This document shows, piece by piece, positions 1 through 7,620 of a stretch of DNA of 40,326 nucleotides. Position 1 is the stretch's first letter. Each line of letters opens with the position of its first letter. The translations under genes and the position numbers were made by a program. This DNA is from Betaproteobacteria bacterium (GTDB lineage Bacteria; Pseudomonadota; Gammaproteobacteria; Burkholderiales; Methylophilaceae). The notes under the pieces were generated by a model. The model was not told where the DNA came from, did no database searches, and saw only the letters and a list, made by a program, of their open reading frames with translations. The stretch covers positions 1 to 40,326 of the forward strand of contig VGIC01000019.1 in the NCBI GenBank assembly GCA_016867975.1, given 5' to 3'.

Positions 1-91
1 AGTCCATTAAAACAATGGTTGCGAGTGCGACCATCTTCATTCATCATGCAACACACTTTAAGCGCAGAAGAAATCTGCTAAAATTCGCACC

Positions 92-406
92 ATGTTGCAA
101 CGCTTTGTCATACAGTTAGCATTCATTCTTCTATTCGCTTTCACGCAAATAGGCGTTGTCACGCATGAAATCAGCCACGTAGTTGGTGCTGAGAAACACA
201 GTCAGCAAGACAAAAACACTTCGGCAGAGCAATGCGAACAGTGTCTCAGCTATGTAAAAGTAGCAAGCGGGTTGCCATGGTCTCCTTTTGTTATCCCAGA
301 AATCGTAGCCGAGACATCAGCAGAAGCCACTTCCCTTTCAGGGGTCCAATCATTCACATTAGCGGCTTATGTAGCGCGCGCACCACCTCAAATAACAAGC
401 ATTTAG
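92..406 (+). CDS. Small secreted His/Cys protein upstream of a TonB receptor (DUF2946-like)
   Basis: This encodes 104 residues with a hydrophobic N-terminal segment (residues 5-24) that looks like a signal peptide or membrane anchor. It is followed by a His-containing stretch (THEISH, about 25-30) and a CEQC pair near residue 48. The C-terminal ARAPP string recalls the short DUF2946-type proteins often found next to metal-responsive TonB receptors; I assign the family only loosely. The gene ends 67 bp before the ATG of the receptor on the same strand, so they probably share a transcript. The spaced His and Cys residues suggest metal binding, which is inference. No clear ribosome binding site precedes the ATG. 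A TAAAAT hexamer at 79-84 would place a transcript start almost on the ATG. An in-frame stop at 59-61 rules out a longer start. Confidence 0.6.
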   Translation: MLQRFVIQLAFILLFAFTQIGVVTHEISHVVGAEKHSQQDKNTSAEQCEQCLSYVKVASGLPWSPFVIPEIVAETSAEATSLSGVQSFTLAAYVARAPPQITSI

Positions 407-473
407 AAATTCAACGCTTGGCACCTACACCAAAAGGTTGCCCGCTTTTGCTATTATTTTTGAGGTTATTCAT

Positions 474-2498
474 ATGCATTACAAATCCAGCCAGCAGATG
501 CTAAAAGCATTTGCGTTAAATCCAATTTTACTTGCGCTGACTGCCCTTTATGCACACAGCACGATTGCAGCTGAGTCAGATACATCCATTGATTTACCTG
601 TCGTGGCTGTCACAGGCAACCCCCTCGGCGTTGGCTCTGACCAGCTTGTCGTACCGGTTTCGGTATTGAGCGGTCGCGAGCTTATCCTGCGCCGTGAAGG
701 TACACTGGGGGAGACGTTGAATGGTACTCCAGGGGTGACAGCCACCCAGTTTGGTCCCAACGCCTCACGCCCAGTCATCAGGGGGCTGGATGGTGAACGT
801 GTCCGCATCATGCAAAACGGTGTAGGCATTTTAGATGCCTCTAGTCTGAGCTTTGACCATGCGGTGGGCATAGACCCACTGATTATTGAGCAGATTGACG
901 TGGTGCGCGGACCCGCTGCTTTACTTTATGGCGGTAGCGCAATGGGTGGGGTGGTCAATGCGATCGACCACCGCATCCCCAAAGAAAAACTGGAAGGCAT
1001 TATTGGCCGGACAGAGGCACGCTTTGGCGGGCCGGATAGCACACGCAATGGTGCTGCCGTGATCGATGTCGGCAATGGCAAATTTGCCATCCATGCCGAT
1101 GCATACACCCGCAAGACCAGCGATTTGGATATCCCCGGTTTTGCAGTATCCAGCCGTAAAAACAGAGCCGATAGCACTTTGCGTGAAAACCGCGGAAAAC
1201 TGGTGAATAGCGCATCTGAAGGCGATGGCGGCGCACTAGGTGCCTCACTCACTTTTGATAATGGTTATGTCGGGCTTTCATACTCAACACTGAATTACGA
1301 CTACGGCGTGGTGGCAGAAAAAAGCGTCAGAAGCGACATGAAAAGTGACCGCTGGGATTTAGCCACCGAGTTCACTGACTTGGGCACTTTCATCAATCGT
1401 GTAAAAGTTCGCATGGCGCATACTGACTATGAACACAGCGAGATAGATGCTGGCGTTGTCGGCACCACTTTTAAGAACCGCGGCCTGGAAGGTAATCTTG
1501 AAGCAGGCCACGCCAAATTTGGTAACTTAAACGGTGTGCTTGGCTATCAGTTTAGCAATACCAACTTTGAAGCCCTGGGAGACGAGGCTTTCGTACCCAG
1601 TGTGAACACGCAAAATCATGCGCTTTATCTCTATGAGGAATTAGGGCTTGGTGACCATAAAATCACCTTTGGTGGTCGCTTAGGCCGTAGCCAGGTAGAT
1701 TCCAAAGACAGCGCAGGCTTTGGTGCAGGGCAGAACAACAGCTTCAACCCCAATAGCTTTGCTTTAGGTTGCTTATACAAACTCAATGACAACTGGTCCG
1801 TTACCAGCAACCTGTCGCACAATGAACGTGCACCGAGCTATTTCGAGCTATATGCCAATGGCGCACACGTAGCGACTGGGCAATTTGAAGTGGGCAATGC
1901 TACTTTCAACAAAGAACGCTCTAATGGTATTGATGCGCAACTACGCTGGAAAGATGCAAAAAACAGCTTCAACTTGGGTGCGTATTACACACGCTTCAGC
2001 AACTTTATCGGCTTATTTGACACAGGAACTACAGATGATGACTCTAGGTTGCCGATTGCCCAGTTTACCGCTGTACCGGCAGCATTTAAAGGGCTGGAAG
2101 CAGAGGGTAAGTTCAGCCTCACCGACAATCTAGATCTGAACGTACGTGGCGACTATGTGCATGCAAAAGATAAGCGCAACAATGACTATTTACCACGCAT
2201 CTCACCGTTACGCTTAGGCGCTGGTTTGCAGTACCGCTTGAATGGTTTTAGTGCGCGCTTAGATGTATTACGCGCATTCAAGCAAAACAATACTGCTGAC
2301 AATGAGCTTGATACCGACGGTTACACCAACGTCACTGCAATGCTGGCTTACAAACTACCTACAAAACTCAATGTAGAACTGTTTGCAAAAGCCAACAACT
2401 TGCTGAACGATGAAATACGTGAGCATGCCTCTTTCTTGAAAGACATCTCGCCCGCAGGTGAGCGCTCACTATTACTGGGCGCACGTGCTGACTTCTAG
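474..2498 (+). CDS. TonB-dependent outer-membrane receptor, ZnuD-like
   Basis: The 674-residue protein has a signal peptide (about 1-32, ending STIAA) and then a plug domain. The plug includes RPVIRGLDGERVRIMQNG and a VRGPAALLYGG segment typical of the ZnuD-like branch of TonB receptors, followed by a long beta-barrel ending in an aromatic residue (GARADF). It should import a metal or metal complex across the outer membrane using TonB energy. Zinc is the best guess from family resemblance, but the barrel shows no obvious His-rich loop, so the substrate is open. I chose the ATG at 474 because TGAGG lies 8 bases upstream; a TTG at 438 would add 12 residues in front of the signal peptide. It follows the small His/Cys gene and ends at a terminator shared with dgkA. 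Confidence 0.85.
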   Translation: MHYKSSQQMLKAFALNPILLALTALYAHSTIAAESDTSIDLPVVAVTGNPLGVGSDQLVVPVSVLSGRELILRREGTLGETLNGTPGVTATQFGPNASRPVIRGLDGERVRIMQNGVGILDASSLSFDHAVGIDPLIIEQIDVVRGPAALLYGGSAMGGVVNAIDHRIPKEKLEGIIGRTEARFGGPDSTRNGAAVIDVGNGKFAIHADAYTRKTSDLDIPGFAVSSRKNRADSTLRENRGKLVNSASEGDGGALGASLTFDNGYVGLSYSTLNYDYGVVAEKSVRSDMKSDRWDLATEFTDLGTFINRVKVRMAHTDYEHSEIDAGVVGTTFKNRGLEGNLEAGHAKFGNLNGVLGYQFSNTNFEALGDEAFVPSVNTQNHALYLYEELGLGDHKITFGGRLGRSQVDSKDSAGFGAGQNNSFNPNSFALGCLYKLNDNWSVTSNLSHNERAPSYFELYANGAHVATGQFEVGNATFNKERSNGIDAQLRWKDAKNSFNLGAYYTRFSNFIGLFDTGTTDDDSRLPIAQFTAVPAAFKGLEAEGKFSLTDNLDLNVRGDYVHAKDKRNNDYLPRISPLRLGAGLQYRLNGFSARLDVLRAFKQNNTADNELDTDGYTNVTAMLAYKLPTKLNVELFAKANNLLNDEIREHASFLKDISPAGERSLLLGARADF

Positions 2499-2511
2499 TT
2501 CTAATAAACAT

Positions 2512-2540
2512 CAGGGGCATCAACACGATGCTCCTGTTTT
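2512..2540. terminator. Bidirectional terminator between the TonB receptor gene and dgkA
   Basis: A 10-bp stem (2512-2521 with 2527-2536, one G-U pair) encloses a 5-base loop and is followed by TTTT on the plus strand. It sits between two convergent stop codons. The minus-strand side runs into an AT-rich tract, so it probably serves both genes. Confidence 0.8.
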
Positions 2541-2973
2541 AACCAAAGAGCACCAAGCCCCAAACGACAGCAACAATGACCAGTGCAATAAACACCGCTG
2601 CACTGCCAATATCCTTTGCTTGTTTAGCCAGTGGATGATGTTCAGTTGAGGTGTGGTCCACCGCCGCTTCAATCGCAGAATTCAGCAATTCAACAATCAT
2701 CACCAGCAAAATACTCGAAATCAACAATGCCTTTTCTACTGGACTCTTATGCAAGAATAGCGCCAGTGGGATTAGCACAACAGCTAAAAACACCTCCTGC
2801 CGAAAGGCGTCTTCATGCACAAAAGCCGCTCTTAAGCCATGAGCAGAATATTTCATGGCATTGATCAAGCGGCGTATCCCTGTTTTTCCCTTAAAAGGAC
2901 TAACTGCCGTTTCTAGATGCTTAGAGGGTGAGCGTTGCCCATTACTAGATGATTCAGGTTGAGAGTTCTGCAT
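2539..2973 (-). CDS. dgkA: Diacylglycerol kinase, prokaryotic integral-membrane type
   Basis: This 144-residue inner-membrane enzyme would phosphorylate diacylglycerol, released by periplasmic glycan synthesis, to phosphatidic acid using ATP. The core aligns with the 121-residue E. coli enzyme: GLRAAF near residue 47, FRQE at 57-60, the signature ELLNSAIEAAVD (95-106, containing the two acidic active-site glutamates E95 and E102) and AKDIGSAAV at 119-127. Three hydrophobic helices are visible. The N-terminus carries about 24 extra polar residues (Ser/Gln/Pro-rich) not present in E. coli. The gene is convergent with the TonB receptor gene; the ribosome binding site is weak. Confidence 0.93.
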   Translation of the reverse strand: MQNSQPESSSNGQRSPSKHLETAVSPFKGKTGIRRLINAMKYSAHGLRAAFVHEDAFRQEVFLAVVLIPLALFLHKSPVEKALLISSILLVMIVELLNSAIEAAVDHTSTEHHPLAKQAKDIGSAAVFIALVIVAVVWGLVLFG

Positions 2974-3071
2974 CAGAGGCTTTCTAAAGTAATAATTTTA
3001 TGCACCATTCTAACATGCGCTATCATAACGCCTTAACTTGAGAACCGCCGATTAAATGCGGCAAGCTACAA

Positions 3072-3212
3072 GAGACCTTTGCACGGATAGGCGAACGCAG
3101 TGAAGACAAGGCAAAAATTGACAAAAAACCGGAGTTTACATGGGGTAAATGAGGATTTTGAGTCAATTTTTAACACCGTATTCACAAGTGCAGGCATTCG
3201 TGCAAAGGCCTC
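3072..3212. mobile_element. MITE-like element, 141 bp, with inverted ends and flanking duplication
   Basis: The left end GAGACCTTTGCACG (3072-3085) is the inverse of the right end (3199-3212) with one mismatch. The element is flanked by perfect 5-bp direct repeats TACAA (3067-3071 and 3213-3217), as expected for a transposed segment. Inside is a further perfect inverted pair, AAAAATTGAC and GTCAATTTTT. There is no reading frame for a transposase. The ends resemble those of IS5-family elements (ends of the type GAGACCTTTGCA), so mobilisation by such an IS is likely but inferred. It lies between the 5' end of dgkA and the start of yggX, with its right end only 21 bp before the yggX ATG. Confidence 0.8.
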
Positions 3213-3233
3213 TACAAATAATAAAGGGCAATC

Positions 3234-3506
3234 ATGGCACACACAGTCAACTGCATCAAATTAGGTAAAGAAGCTGAAGGTATGGATTTTCCTCCCTATC
3301 CAGGCGAGCTCGGAAAACGCATTTACATGAACGTCTCAAAAGAGGCTTGGGGCACGTGGCTCAAACAACAGACCATGCTGGTGAATGAGAATCGCCTGAG
3401 TTTGGCCGACCCCTCAGCGCGCAAATATTTGGCCGAACAAACTGAAAAATATTTCTTCGGCAGTGGTGCCGACATTGCCAGCGGCTACATTCCGCCAAAG
3501 AACTGA
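3234..3506 (+). CDS. yggX: Fe(II)-trafficking / oxidative damage protection protein YggX
   Basis: The 90-residue cytoplasmic protein matches the YggX family over its full length: [23 protein letters not shown] at the N-terminus with the single conserved Cys at position 7, the W-containing helix ([16 protein letters not shown]), and the C-terminal EKYFFG segment. Family members help protect or repair iron-sulfur clusters and move ferrous iron. The start is the ATG at 3234 behind AAAGGG. The right end of a MITE-like element lies 21 bp upstream, so transcription signals for this gene are probably inside or beyond that element. It is probably monocistronic; no clear T-tailed terminator follows. 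Confidence 0.95.
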   Translation: MAHTVNCIKLGKEAEGMDFPPYPGELGKRIYMNVSKEAWGTWLKQQTMLVNENRLSLADPSARKYLAEQTEKYFFGSGADIASGYIPPKN

Positions 3507-3521
3507 ATGGCGGCTTAGCGC

Positions 3522-3560
3522 CTGGAAAGCGTGGTAATCCAGCTAAAAAATATGGATTGC
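3522..3560. other. Imperfect hairpin downstream of yggX
   Basis: GTGGTAATCC is followed about 14 bases later by GGATTGCCAC, giving a 10-bp stem with one G-U pair in the 110 bp between the yggX stop codon and the repeat element. There is no T-run, so it is not a standard intrinsic terminator. Confidence 0.4.
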
Positions 3561-3615
3561 CACTTCGCTCATCGCAATGATGGCGCTCAACTGCGCACCA
3601 TTCATTCATGTCGCT

Positions 3616-3960
3616 AGGGCGCTTCTACAAATGCAAAGTTTGAGATACAGCATTACCCGTGAAGGGCATGTCCGTGGAATATATGCGCTGAAGCGCATTA
3701 TTCACACGCCAAAGGCGCACACCCGCACGGGGCGTCCCCAACCTTACTAGATGCTGAAGCATCAAGTCGGTTGTGACGGAACGCAGAAACCGAGAAAACT
3801 TTAGTTTCAGTGAAGACTTACCTTTAGGTTAGTCGGAGCTATAGTATGCGTTATACAGCGAGGTTACGAGTACAGCGCAACGCTGTAATGCACTCAAGTG
3901 GTTTAAGCAGGCAATCAGAGAAGCTGATGCTCGCAAAAAATGTATTTATAGAAGTGCCCT
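3616..3960 (-). repeat. Hairpin-mosaic repeat element, copy A (345 bp, terminal inverted repeats)
   Basis: The ends at 3616-3635 and 3941-3960 are 20-bp inverted repeats with 17 matches. The interior holds successive small stem-loops: 3683-3698 (6-bp stem, TGAA loop), 3707-3717 (AAA loop), 3750-3763 (5-bp, TGAA), 3871-3887 (7-bp, CAA) and 3914-3928 (5-bp). Positions 3664-3799 match 30080-30215 on the opposite strand with 6 differences in 136. On the minus strand a 45-codon frame (3762 down to 3625) is open in both copies, with no ribosome binding site. The element starts at the base after the rpiA stop codon. It fills most of the gap between yggX and rpiA. No transposase is present. Confidence 0.8.
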
Positions 3961-4620
3961 CTATTTTTTGTAAGTTTTTACACCCTCAGCAGTTGCCAGC
4001 AACAAAACATTCGCTGGACGGGCTGCGAACAGACCGTTCGTCACCACGCCCACGATCTGGTTGATCTTAGCTTCCATCGCCACAGGATCAGTAATCGTCA
4101 GGCCATGGACATCCAGAATCACATTGCCGTTATCTGTCGTAAAATCACGCAATTTCGGCTGACCACCCAACTTCACCAGCTCACGCGCTACTTGGCTTTT
4201 CGCCATGGGTAGCACCTCTACTGGCAATGGGAATTTGCCCAGAACAGGGACATACTTACTTGCATCGCAGATGCAAATAAACTGTTTTGCCACCGCAGCC
4301 ACGATTTTCTCACGTGTCAAAGCACCGCCACCGCCTTTGAGCATATGCATGTGCTCGGTAATCTCATCGGCACCATCCACATAGATGTCTAGGCTATCTA
4401 CAGTGTTGAGGTCAAACACTTCAATGCCATGACCGCGCAAGCGTGATGCGGTCGCCTCAGAGCTTGCTACGGCCCCATCAATCTTATGTTTCACCTTCGC
4501 CAGCTCTTCTATGAAGAAGTTGGCTGTCGATCCCGTGCCAACACCAATAATGCCGCTTTTAACATATTCAACCGCAGCCTTCGCAACCTGTTGCTTTAAT
4601 TCGTCTTGTGTGTATGCCAT
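3961..4620 (-). CDS. rpiA: Ribose-5-phosphate isomerase A
   Basis: The 219-residue cytosolic enzyme interconverts ribose 5-phosphate and ribulose 5-phosphate in the pentose phosphate pathway. In methylotrophs this feeds the ribulose monophosphate cycle. The family motifs are all present: [13 protein letters not shown] (phosphate binding, near 28-40), DGADEI (near 82-87) and [11 protein letters not shown] (near 95-105). Its length equals that of E. coli RpiA. The start is the ATG at 4620 with AAGGA upstream. It is divergent from ilvA with 95 bp between starts. Its TAG stop codon abuts the terminal inverted repeat of copy A of the hairpin-mosaic element. Confidence 0.96.
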   Translation of the reverse strand: MAYTQDELKQQVAKAAVEYVKSGIIGVGTGSTANFFIEELAKVKHKIDGAVASSEATASRLRGHGIEVFDLNTVDSLDIYVDGADEITEHMHMLKGGGGALTREKIVAAVAKQFICICDASKYVPVLGKFPLPVEVLPMAKSQVARELVKLGGQPKLRDFTTDNGNVILDVHGLTITDPVAMEAKINQIVGVVTNGLFAARPANVLLLATAEGVKTYKK

Positions 4621-4685
4621 TTGAGTTAATTCCTTACAAAATCTTTATAATATGAGTTATCGGATTCAGGATAATCCAACACTAT

Positions 4686-4699
4686 ACACTGCTCAGTGT
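4686..4699. promoter_or_regulatory. Palindrome between divergent rpiA and ilvA
   Basis: ACACTGCTCAGTGT is a near-perfect dyad (6-bp arms, 2-bp centre) in the 95-bp divergent intergenic region, 17 bp before the ilvA ATG. It could be an operator for ilvA. No regulator is identified and it could be chance. Confidence 0.3.
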
Positions 4700-4715
4700 G
4701 AATTAAAAATAACAC

Positions 4716-6242
4716 ATGACGATAAATTCAAACATCAATTACCGCGACAAAATCGAGCACACCCGTGTCTATGACATCGCAAAGAAAACGCCACTCGATT
4801 TTCAGCCCAACCTCTCTTCCCGCATTGGCAACCGTGTGCTGCTCAAACGCGAAGACATGCAACCGGTCTTCTCATTTAAATTACGCGGCGCTTATAACAA
4901 AATGGTGCATTTACCAGCAGAGGCACTGAAGCGCGGTGTCATCTGCGCTAGTGCTGGCAATCATGCGCAGGGCGTTGCGTTGAGTGCACAAAAGCTAGGC
5001 TGCCCAGCAGTCATTGTGATGCCCACCACCACGCCCGCCATTAAAATTGAGGCCGTTAAACGGCGCGGGGCACAAGTCGTGCTGTTTGGGGACAGCTATT
5101 CTGATGCTTATGTTCATGCGCTGGCGTTGGGAGAATCCCAGCAGCTGACTTTCGTCCACCCTTATGATGACCCTGATGTTATTGCTGGACAAGGCACTAT
5201 CGCCTTGGAAATCTTACTAGACCACCCGCAGCCAATCGAAGCCATTTTCTGTTGTGTCGGTGGGGGTGGGCTTGCGGCCGGTATCGCGACCTACATTAAA
5301 GCGTTACGTCCAGAGATCAAAGTCATTGGGGTGGAAGCTCAGGACGCCGAAGCCATGACAGAGTCGATCAAAAAAGGTAAACGCATCATGCTGGAGCAAG
5401 TCGGACTGTTTGCCGACGGCGCTGCCGTTAAGCAAGTCGGTGAATATACGTTCGACCTGTGCCAACAACATGTCGATGCGATGATCGTTGTCGATAACGA
5501 TGCCATCTGCGCAGCGATTAAGGACGTGTTTGAAGACACCCGTAGCATTCTGGAGCCAGCTGGAGCGCTGGCCATCGCCGGGCTTAAAGCTTACGCAGAG
5601 CGCGAAGGTCTGAGTGACAAAACCCTGATTGCCATCGCCTCTGGCGCCAATATGAATTTTGATCGCTTGCGCTTCATTGCAGAGCGTGCGGAGATTGGTG
5701 AGAAGCGAGAAGTTGTATTAGCAGTGACCATCCCTGAAAGACCCGGGGCGTTCAAAGCCTTCTGCCGCTTGCTGGGTAACCGAAACATCACCGAGTTCAA
5801 CTATCGTTACTCAACCCCTGAAAATGCACACATTTTTGTCGGTATAGCCATTAGCGCCCTCTCTGAATTAGCCCACCTCGTTGAGGTGCTAAAAGCACAG
5901 GGCTTGCCGACCATTGATCTCACCGATAATGAGGTCGCCAAGTTGCATGTGCGGCATTTAGTCGGCGGTCATGCACCGCAGGCGACTCATGAAAAAGTAT
6001 ATCGCTTCGAATTCCCGGAAAAACCCGGCGCGCTGATGAACTTTCTGGACACCATGGGGCATAACTGGAATATCAGTCTATTCCATTATCGTAATCATGG
6101 TTCAGATTTCGGTCGAGTGCTGGTGGGCATACAGGTGCCGCCGAATGAACTCACGGAGTTTTACGATTTCTTAAATTACTTGGGATATCCGTATTGGGAT
6201 GAAACGCAAAACCCAGCTTACCAATTATTTTTAGGCCGATGA
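4716..6242 (+). CDS. ilvA: Biosynthetic threonine deaminase (threonine ammonia-lyase)
   Basis: The 508-residue PLP enzyme converts threonine to 2-oxobutanoate, the first step toward isoleucine. The PLP lysine is K55 in SFKLRGAY, and the glycine-rich phosphate-binding loop VGGGGLAAG lies near residues 176-184. After the catalytic domain (about 1-325) come two ACT-like regulatory domains (about 330-410 and 425-505). These mark the isoleucine-inhibited biosynthetic form, as in E. coli IlvA (514 residues). The ATG at 4716 has no good ribosome binding site (AT-rich leader). It is the first gene rightward of a divergent promoter region and appears monocistronic. Confidence 0.96.
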   Translation: MTINSNINYRDKIEHTRVYDIAKKTPLDFQPNLSSRIGNRVLLKREDMQPVFSFKLRGAYNKMVHLPAEALKRGVICASAGNHAQGVALSAQKLGCPAVIVMPTTTPAIKIEAVKRRGAQVVLFGDSYSDAYVHALALGESQQLTFVHPYDDPDVIAGQGTIALEILLDHPQPIEAIFCCVGGGGLAAGIATYIKALRPEIKVIGVEAQDAEAMTESIKKGKRIMLEQVGLFADGAAVKQVGEYTFDLCQQHVDAMIVVDNDAICAAIKDVFEDTRSILEPAGALAIAGLKAYAEREGLSDKTLIAIASGANMNFDRLRFIAERAEIGEKREVVLAVTIPERPGAFKAFCRLLGNRNITEFNYRYSTPENAHIFVGIAISALSELAHLVEVLKAQGLPTIDLTDNEVAKLHVRHLVGGHAPQATHEKVYRFEFPEKPGALMNFLDTMGHNWNISLFHYRNHGSDFGRVLVGIQVPPNELTEFYDFLNYLGYPYWDETQNPAYQLFLGR

Positions 6243-6329
6243 CCAGAATGCACTATTTGACGGGGATTAACGAATCAGCCAACAAGACATGGCGTAGTGC
6301 CTAAGTTTTTATTTAACCAAGCGTGATAA

Positions 6330-6348
6330 CGTGTACAGATTGTGCACG
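6330..6348 (+). other. Hairpin downstream of ilvA
   Basis: An 8-bp stem (CGTGTACA with TGTGCACG, one G-U pair) with a 3-base loop lies 88 bp after the ilvA stop. It is followed by CTTTGAT rather than a T-run, so it is at best a weak terminator. An overlapping alternative stem (AAGCGTG with the complementary CACGCTT) can also form. Confidence 0.35.
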
Positions 6349-6381
6349 CTTTGATACAGTTGAAGTTAGTAAAACCATATT

Positions 6382-6438
6382 GCAGGCAATCAGCGAAGCT
6401 GATGCTCGCGAAAAATGTATTTATAGAAGTGCCCTTTA
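6382..6438 (+). repeat. Solo end of the hairpin-mosaic repeat
   Basis: This 57-bp stretch matches 3907-3963 (the right end of copy A) at 54 positions. It includes the terminal repeat ending in GAAGTGCCCT and an internal stem-loop ATCAGC-GAA-GCTGAT that is perfect here but has one unpaired position in copy A. No partner left end is visible upstream. It ends about 25 bp before the ATG of the beta-propeller lipoprotein gene, inside its 5' leader or promoter. Confidence 0.75.
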
Positions 6439-6463
6439 AAAATTACTTTGGAGATTAAAGTGT

Positions 6464-7573
6464 ATGAAACTAAAACCCACATATGACAAACCACGTATCA
6501 GCTTGGTGCTACTAGCATTGATGGCAAGTATTATTGGTTGTAGCAAGGAGCCAGCCAATGAAGCTACGGTAGATGAGAACGCCAATCAAAAAGCAGTTGC
6601 CTACGTCACACGTCAAGATGCGGGAGTGAGCGTCATTGACCTCGCAACTATGGAGGTCATCAAGGAGTTTGATGTGAAGGCAGAGGGGCCGCGAGGGCTT
6701 GGGGTAACCGATGACGGTAAAAAGCTGATTGTTGCCACGCGTGAGAATGAAAGCATTTCAGTCATTGACACTACCACCGGTGAAGTGTTGCAGAAAATTT
6801 CAGTTGGCAAGAATCCTGAGTTTGTGCGTGTTAAGGGTAACTACGTATTCATTTCATCGGAACCAAGCTCTGTTGGTGGACCTCCATCGAAACCGGGTCA
6901 AAAACCAGCGGAAGACGACGACGATGAGGATGCTGAACCAGCACGTATCGCCATTGTTGATTTGGTTCAGGGTAAAAAGATTCGTGATATTGTCGGTGGG
7001 CCAGAAACCGAAGGGATAGAGTTTTCAGCAGATGGCAAACATCTGATTATCACAAATGAAGCCGACAATACGGTGACGGTGCACAACATTGAAGATGGCA
7101 GCCTGATTAAAACCATTCACACACATGAGCACGGCGACCGCCCACGCGGAATCAAAGTTTCTCCTGATGGCAACACTTATCTGGCGACATTAGAGTACGG
7201 CAATAAATTTATGGTACTGGATAAAGAGTACAACTTGGTGCGTACGGTGGATACCGGTGAGACCCCATATGGCATAACTTACGATAAAAAAGGCGAGCGC
7301 ATTTTTGTGGCTACAAATAAACAAAAAGCGTTGCAGGTATTTGATGCCAAAACCTATGAAAAAGTAAAAGACATTCCTACCGGTAACCGCTGCTGGCACT
7401 TCACATTCACACCTGATGACAAGCAGTTGCTACTTGCCTGTGGCAAATCAGATGCCGTATTTGTGATCGATGCTGAAAAGCTGGAAGTCAGCAAACAAAT
7501 TGCCGTCAAAGATATGCCTTGGGGTATCGTAACCTATCCAAAATCAGTCGGCAGTCTAGATAAACCCCTCTGA
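6464..7573 (+). CDS. YncE-like beta-propeller lipoprotein (PQQ-catabolism-associated type)
   Basis: The 369-residue protein starts with a lipoprotein signal (hydrophobic 12-24, Cys26 in SIIGC), so it should be lipid-anchored facing the periplasm. The rest is made of repeated blades such as VSVIDLATMEVIKEFDV, ISVIDTTTGEVLQKISVG and VTVHNIEDGSLIKTI, typical of YVTN/YncE seven-bladed propellers. The segment GNRCWHFTFTPDDKQLLLACG resembles the family named PQQ-dependent catabolism-associated beta-propeller proteins. An acidic Pro/Asp/Glu insertion (about 140-160) interrupts one blade and may be a surface loop. The ligand is unknown; a role beside quinoprotein dehydrogenases is inferred. GGAG precedes the ATG by 10 bases. 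The promoter region contains a solo end of the repeat family. Confidence 0.8.
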   Translation: MKLKPTYDKPRISLVLLALMASIIGCSKEPANEATVDENANQKAVAYVTRQDAGVSVIDLATMEVIKEFDVKAEGPRGLGVTDDGKKLIVATRENESISVIDTTTGEVLQKISVGKNPEFVRVKGNYVFISSEPSSVGGPPSKPGQKPAEDDDDEDAEPARIAIVDLVQGKKIRDIVGGPETEGIEFSADGKHLIITNEADNTVTVHNIEDGSLIKTIHTHEHGDRPRGIKVSPDGNTYLATLEYGNKFMVLDKEYNLVRTVDTGETPYGITYDKKGERIFVATNKQKALQVFDAKTYEKVKDIPTGNRCWHFTFTPDDKQLLLACGKSDAVFVIDAEKLEVSKQIAVKDMPWGIVTYPKSVGSLDKPL

Positions 7574-7598
7574 CCTTAGACTTTCTCGGCAGATTAAC

Positions 7599-7619
7599 AA
7601 ACCCCGCAATGCGGGGTTT
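7599..7619. terminator. Bidirectional terminator
   Basis: AAACCCCGC and GCGGGGTTT form a 9-bp perfect stem with loop AAT, followed by a T-run on the plus strand and an A-run to the left. It lies between the convergent beta-propeller and EVE genes and can serve both. Confidence 0.88.
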
Positions 7620-7620
7620 T

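Noticed and set aside
438-473. Upstream TTG start for the TonB receptor
   Set aside because: It would add 12 residues before the signal peptide; the ATG at 474 has a well-placed TGAGG.
3683-3928. CRISPR-like array in the hairpin element
   Set aside because: The small palindromes differ in sequence and spacing; there are no identical direct repeats with uniform spacers.
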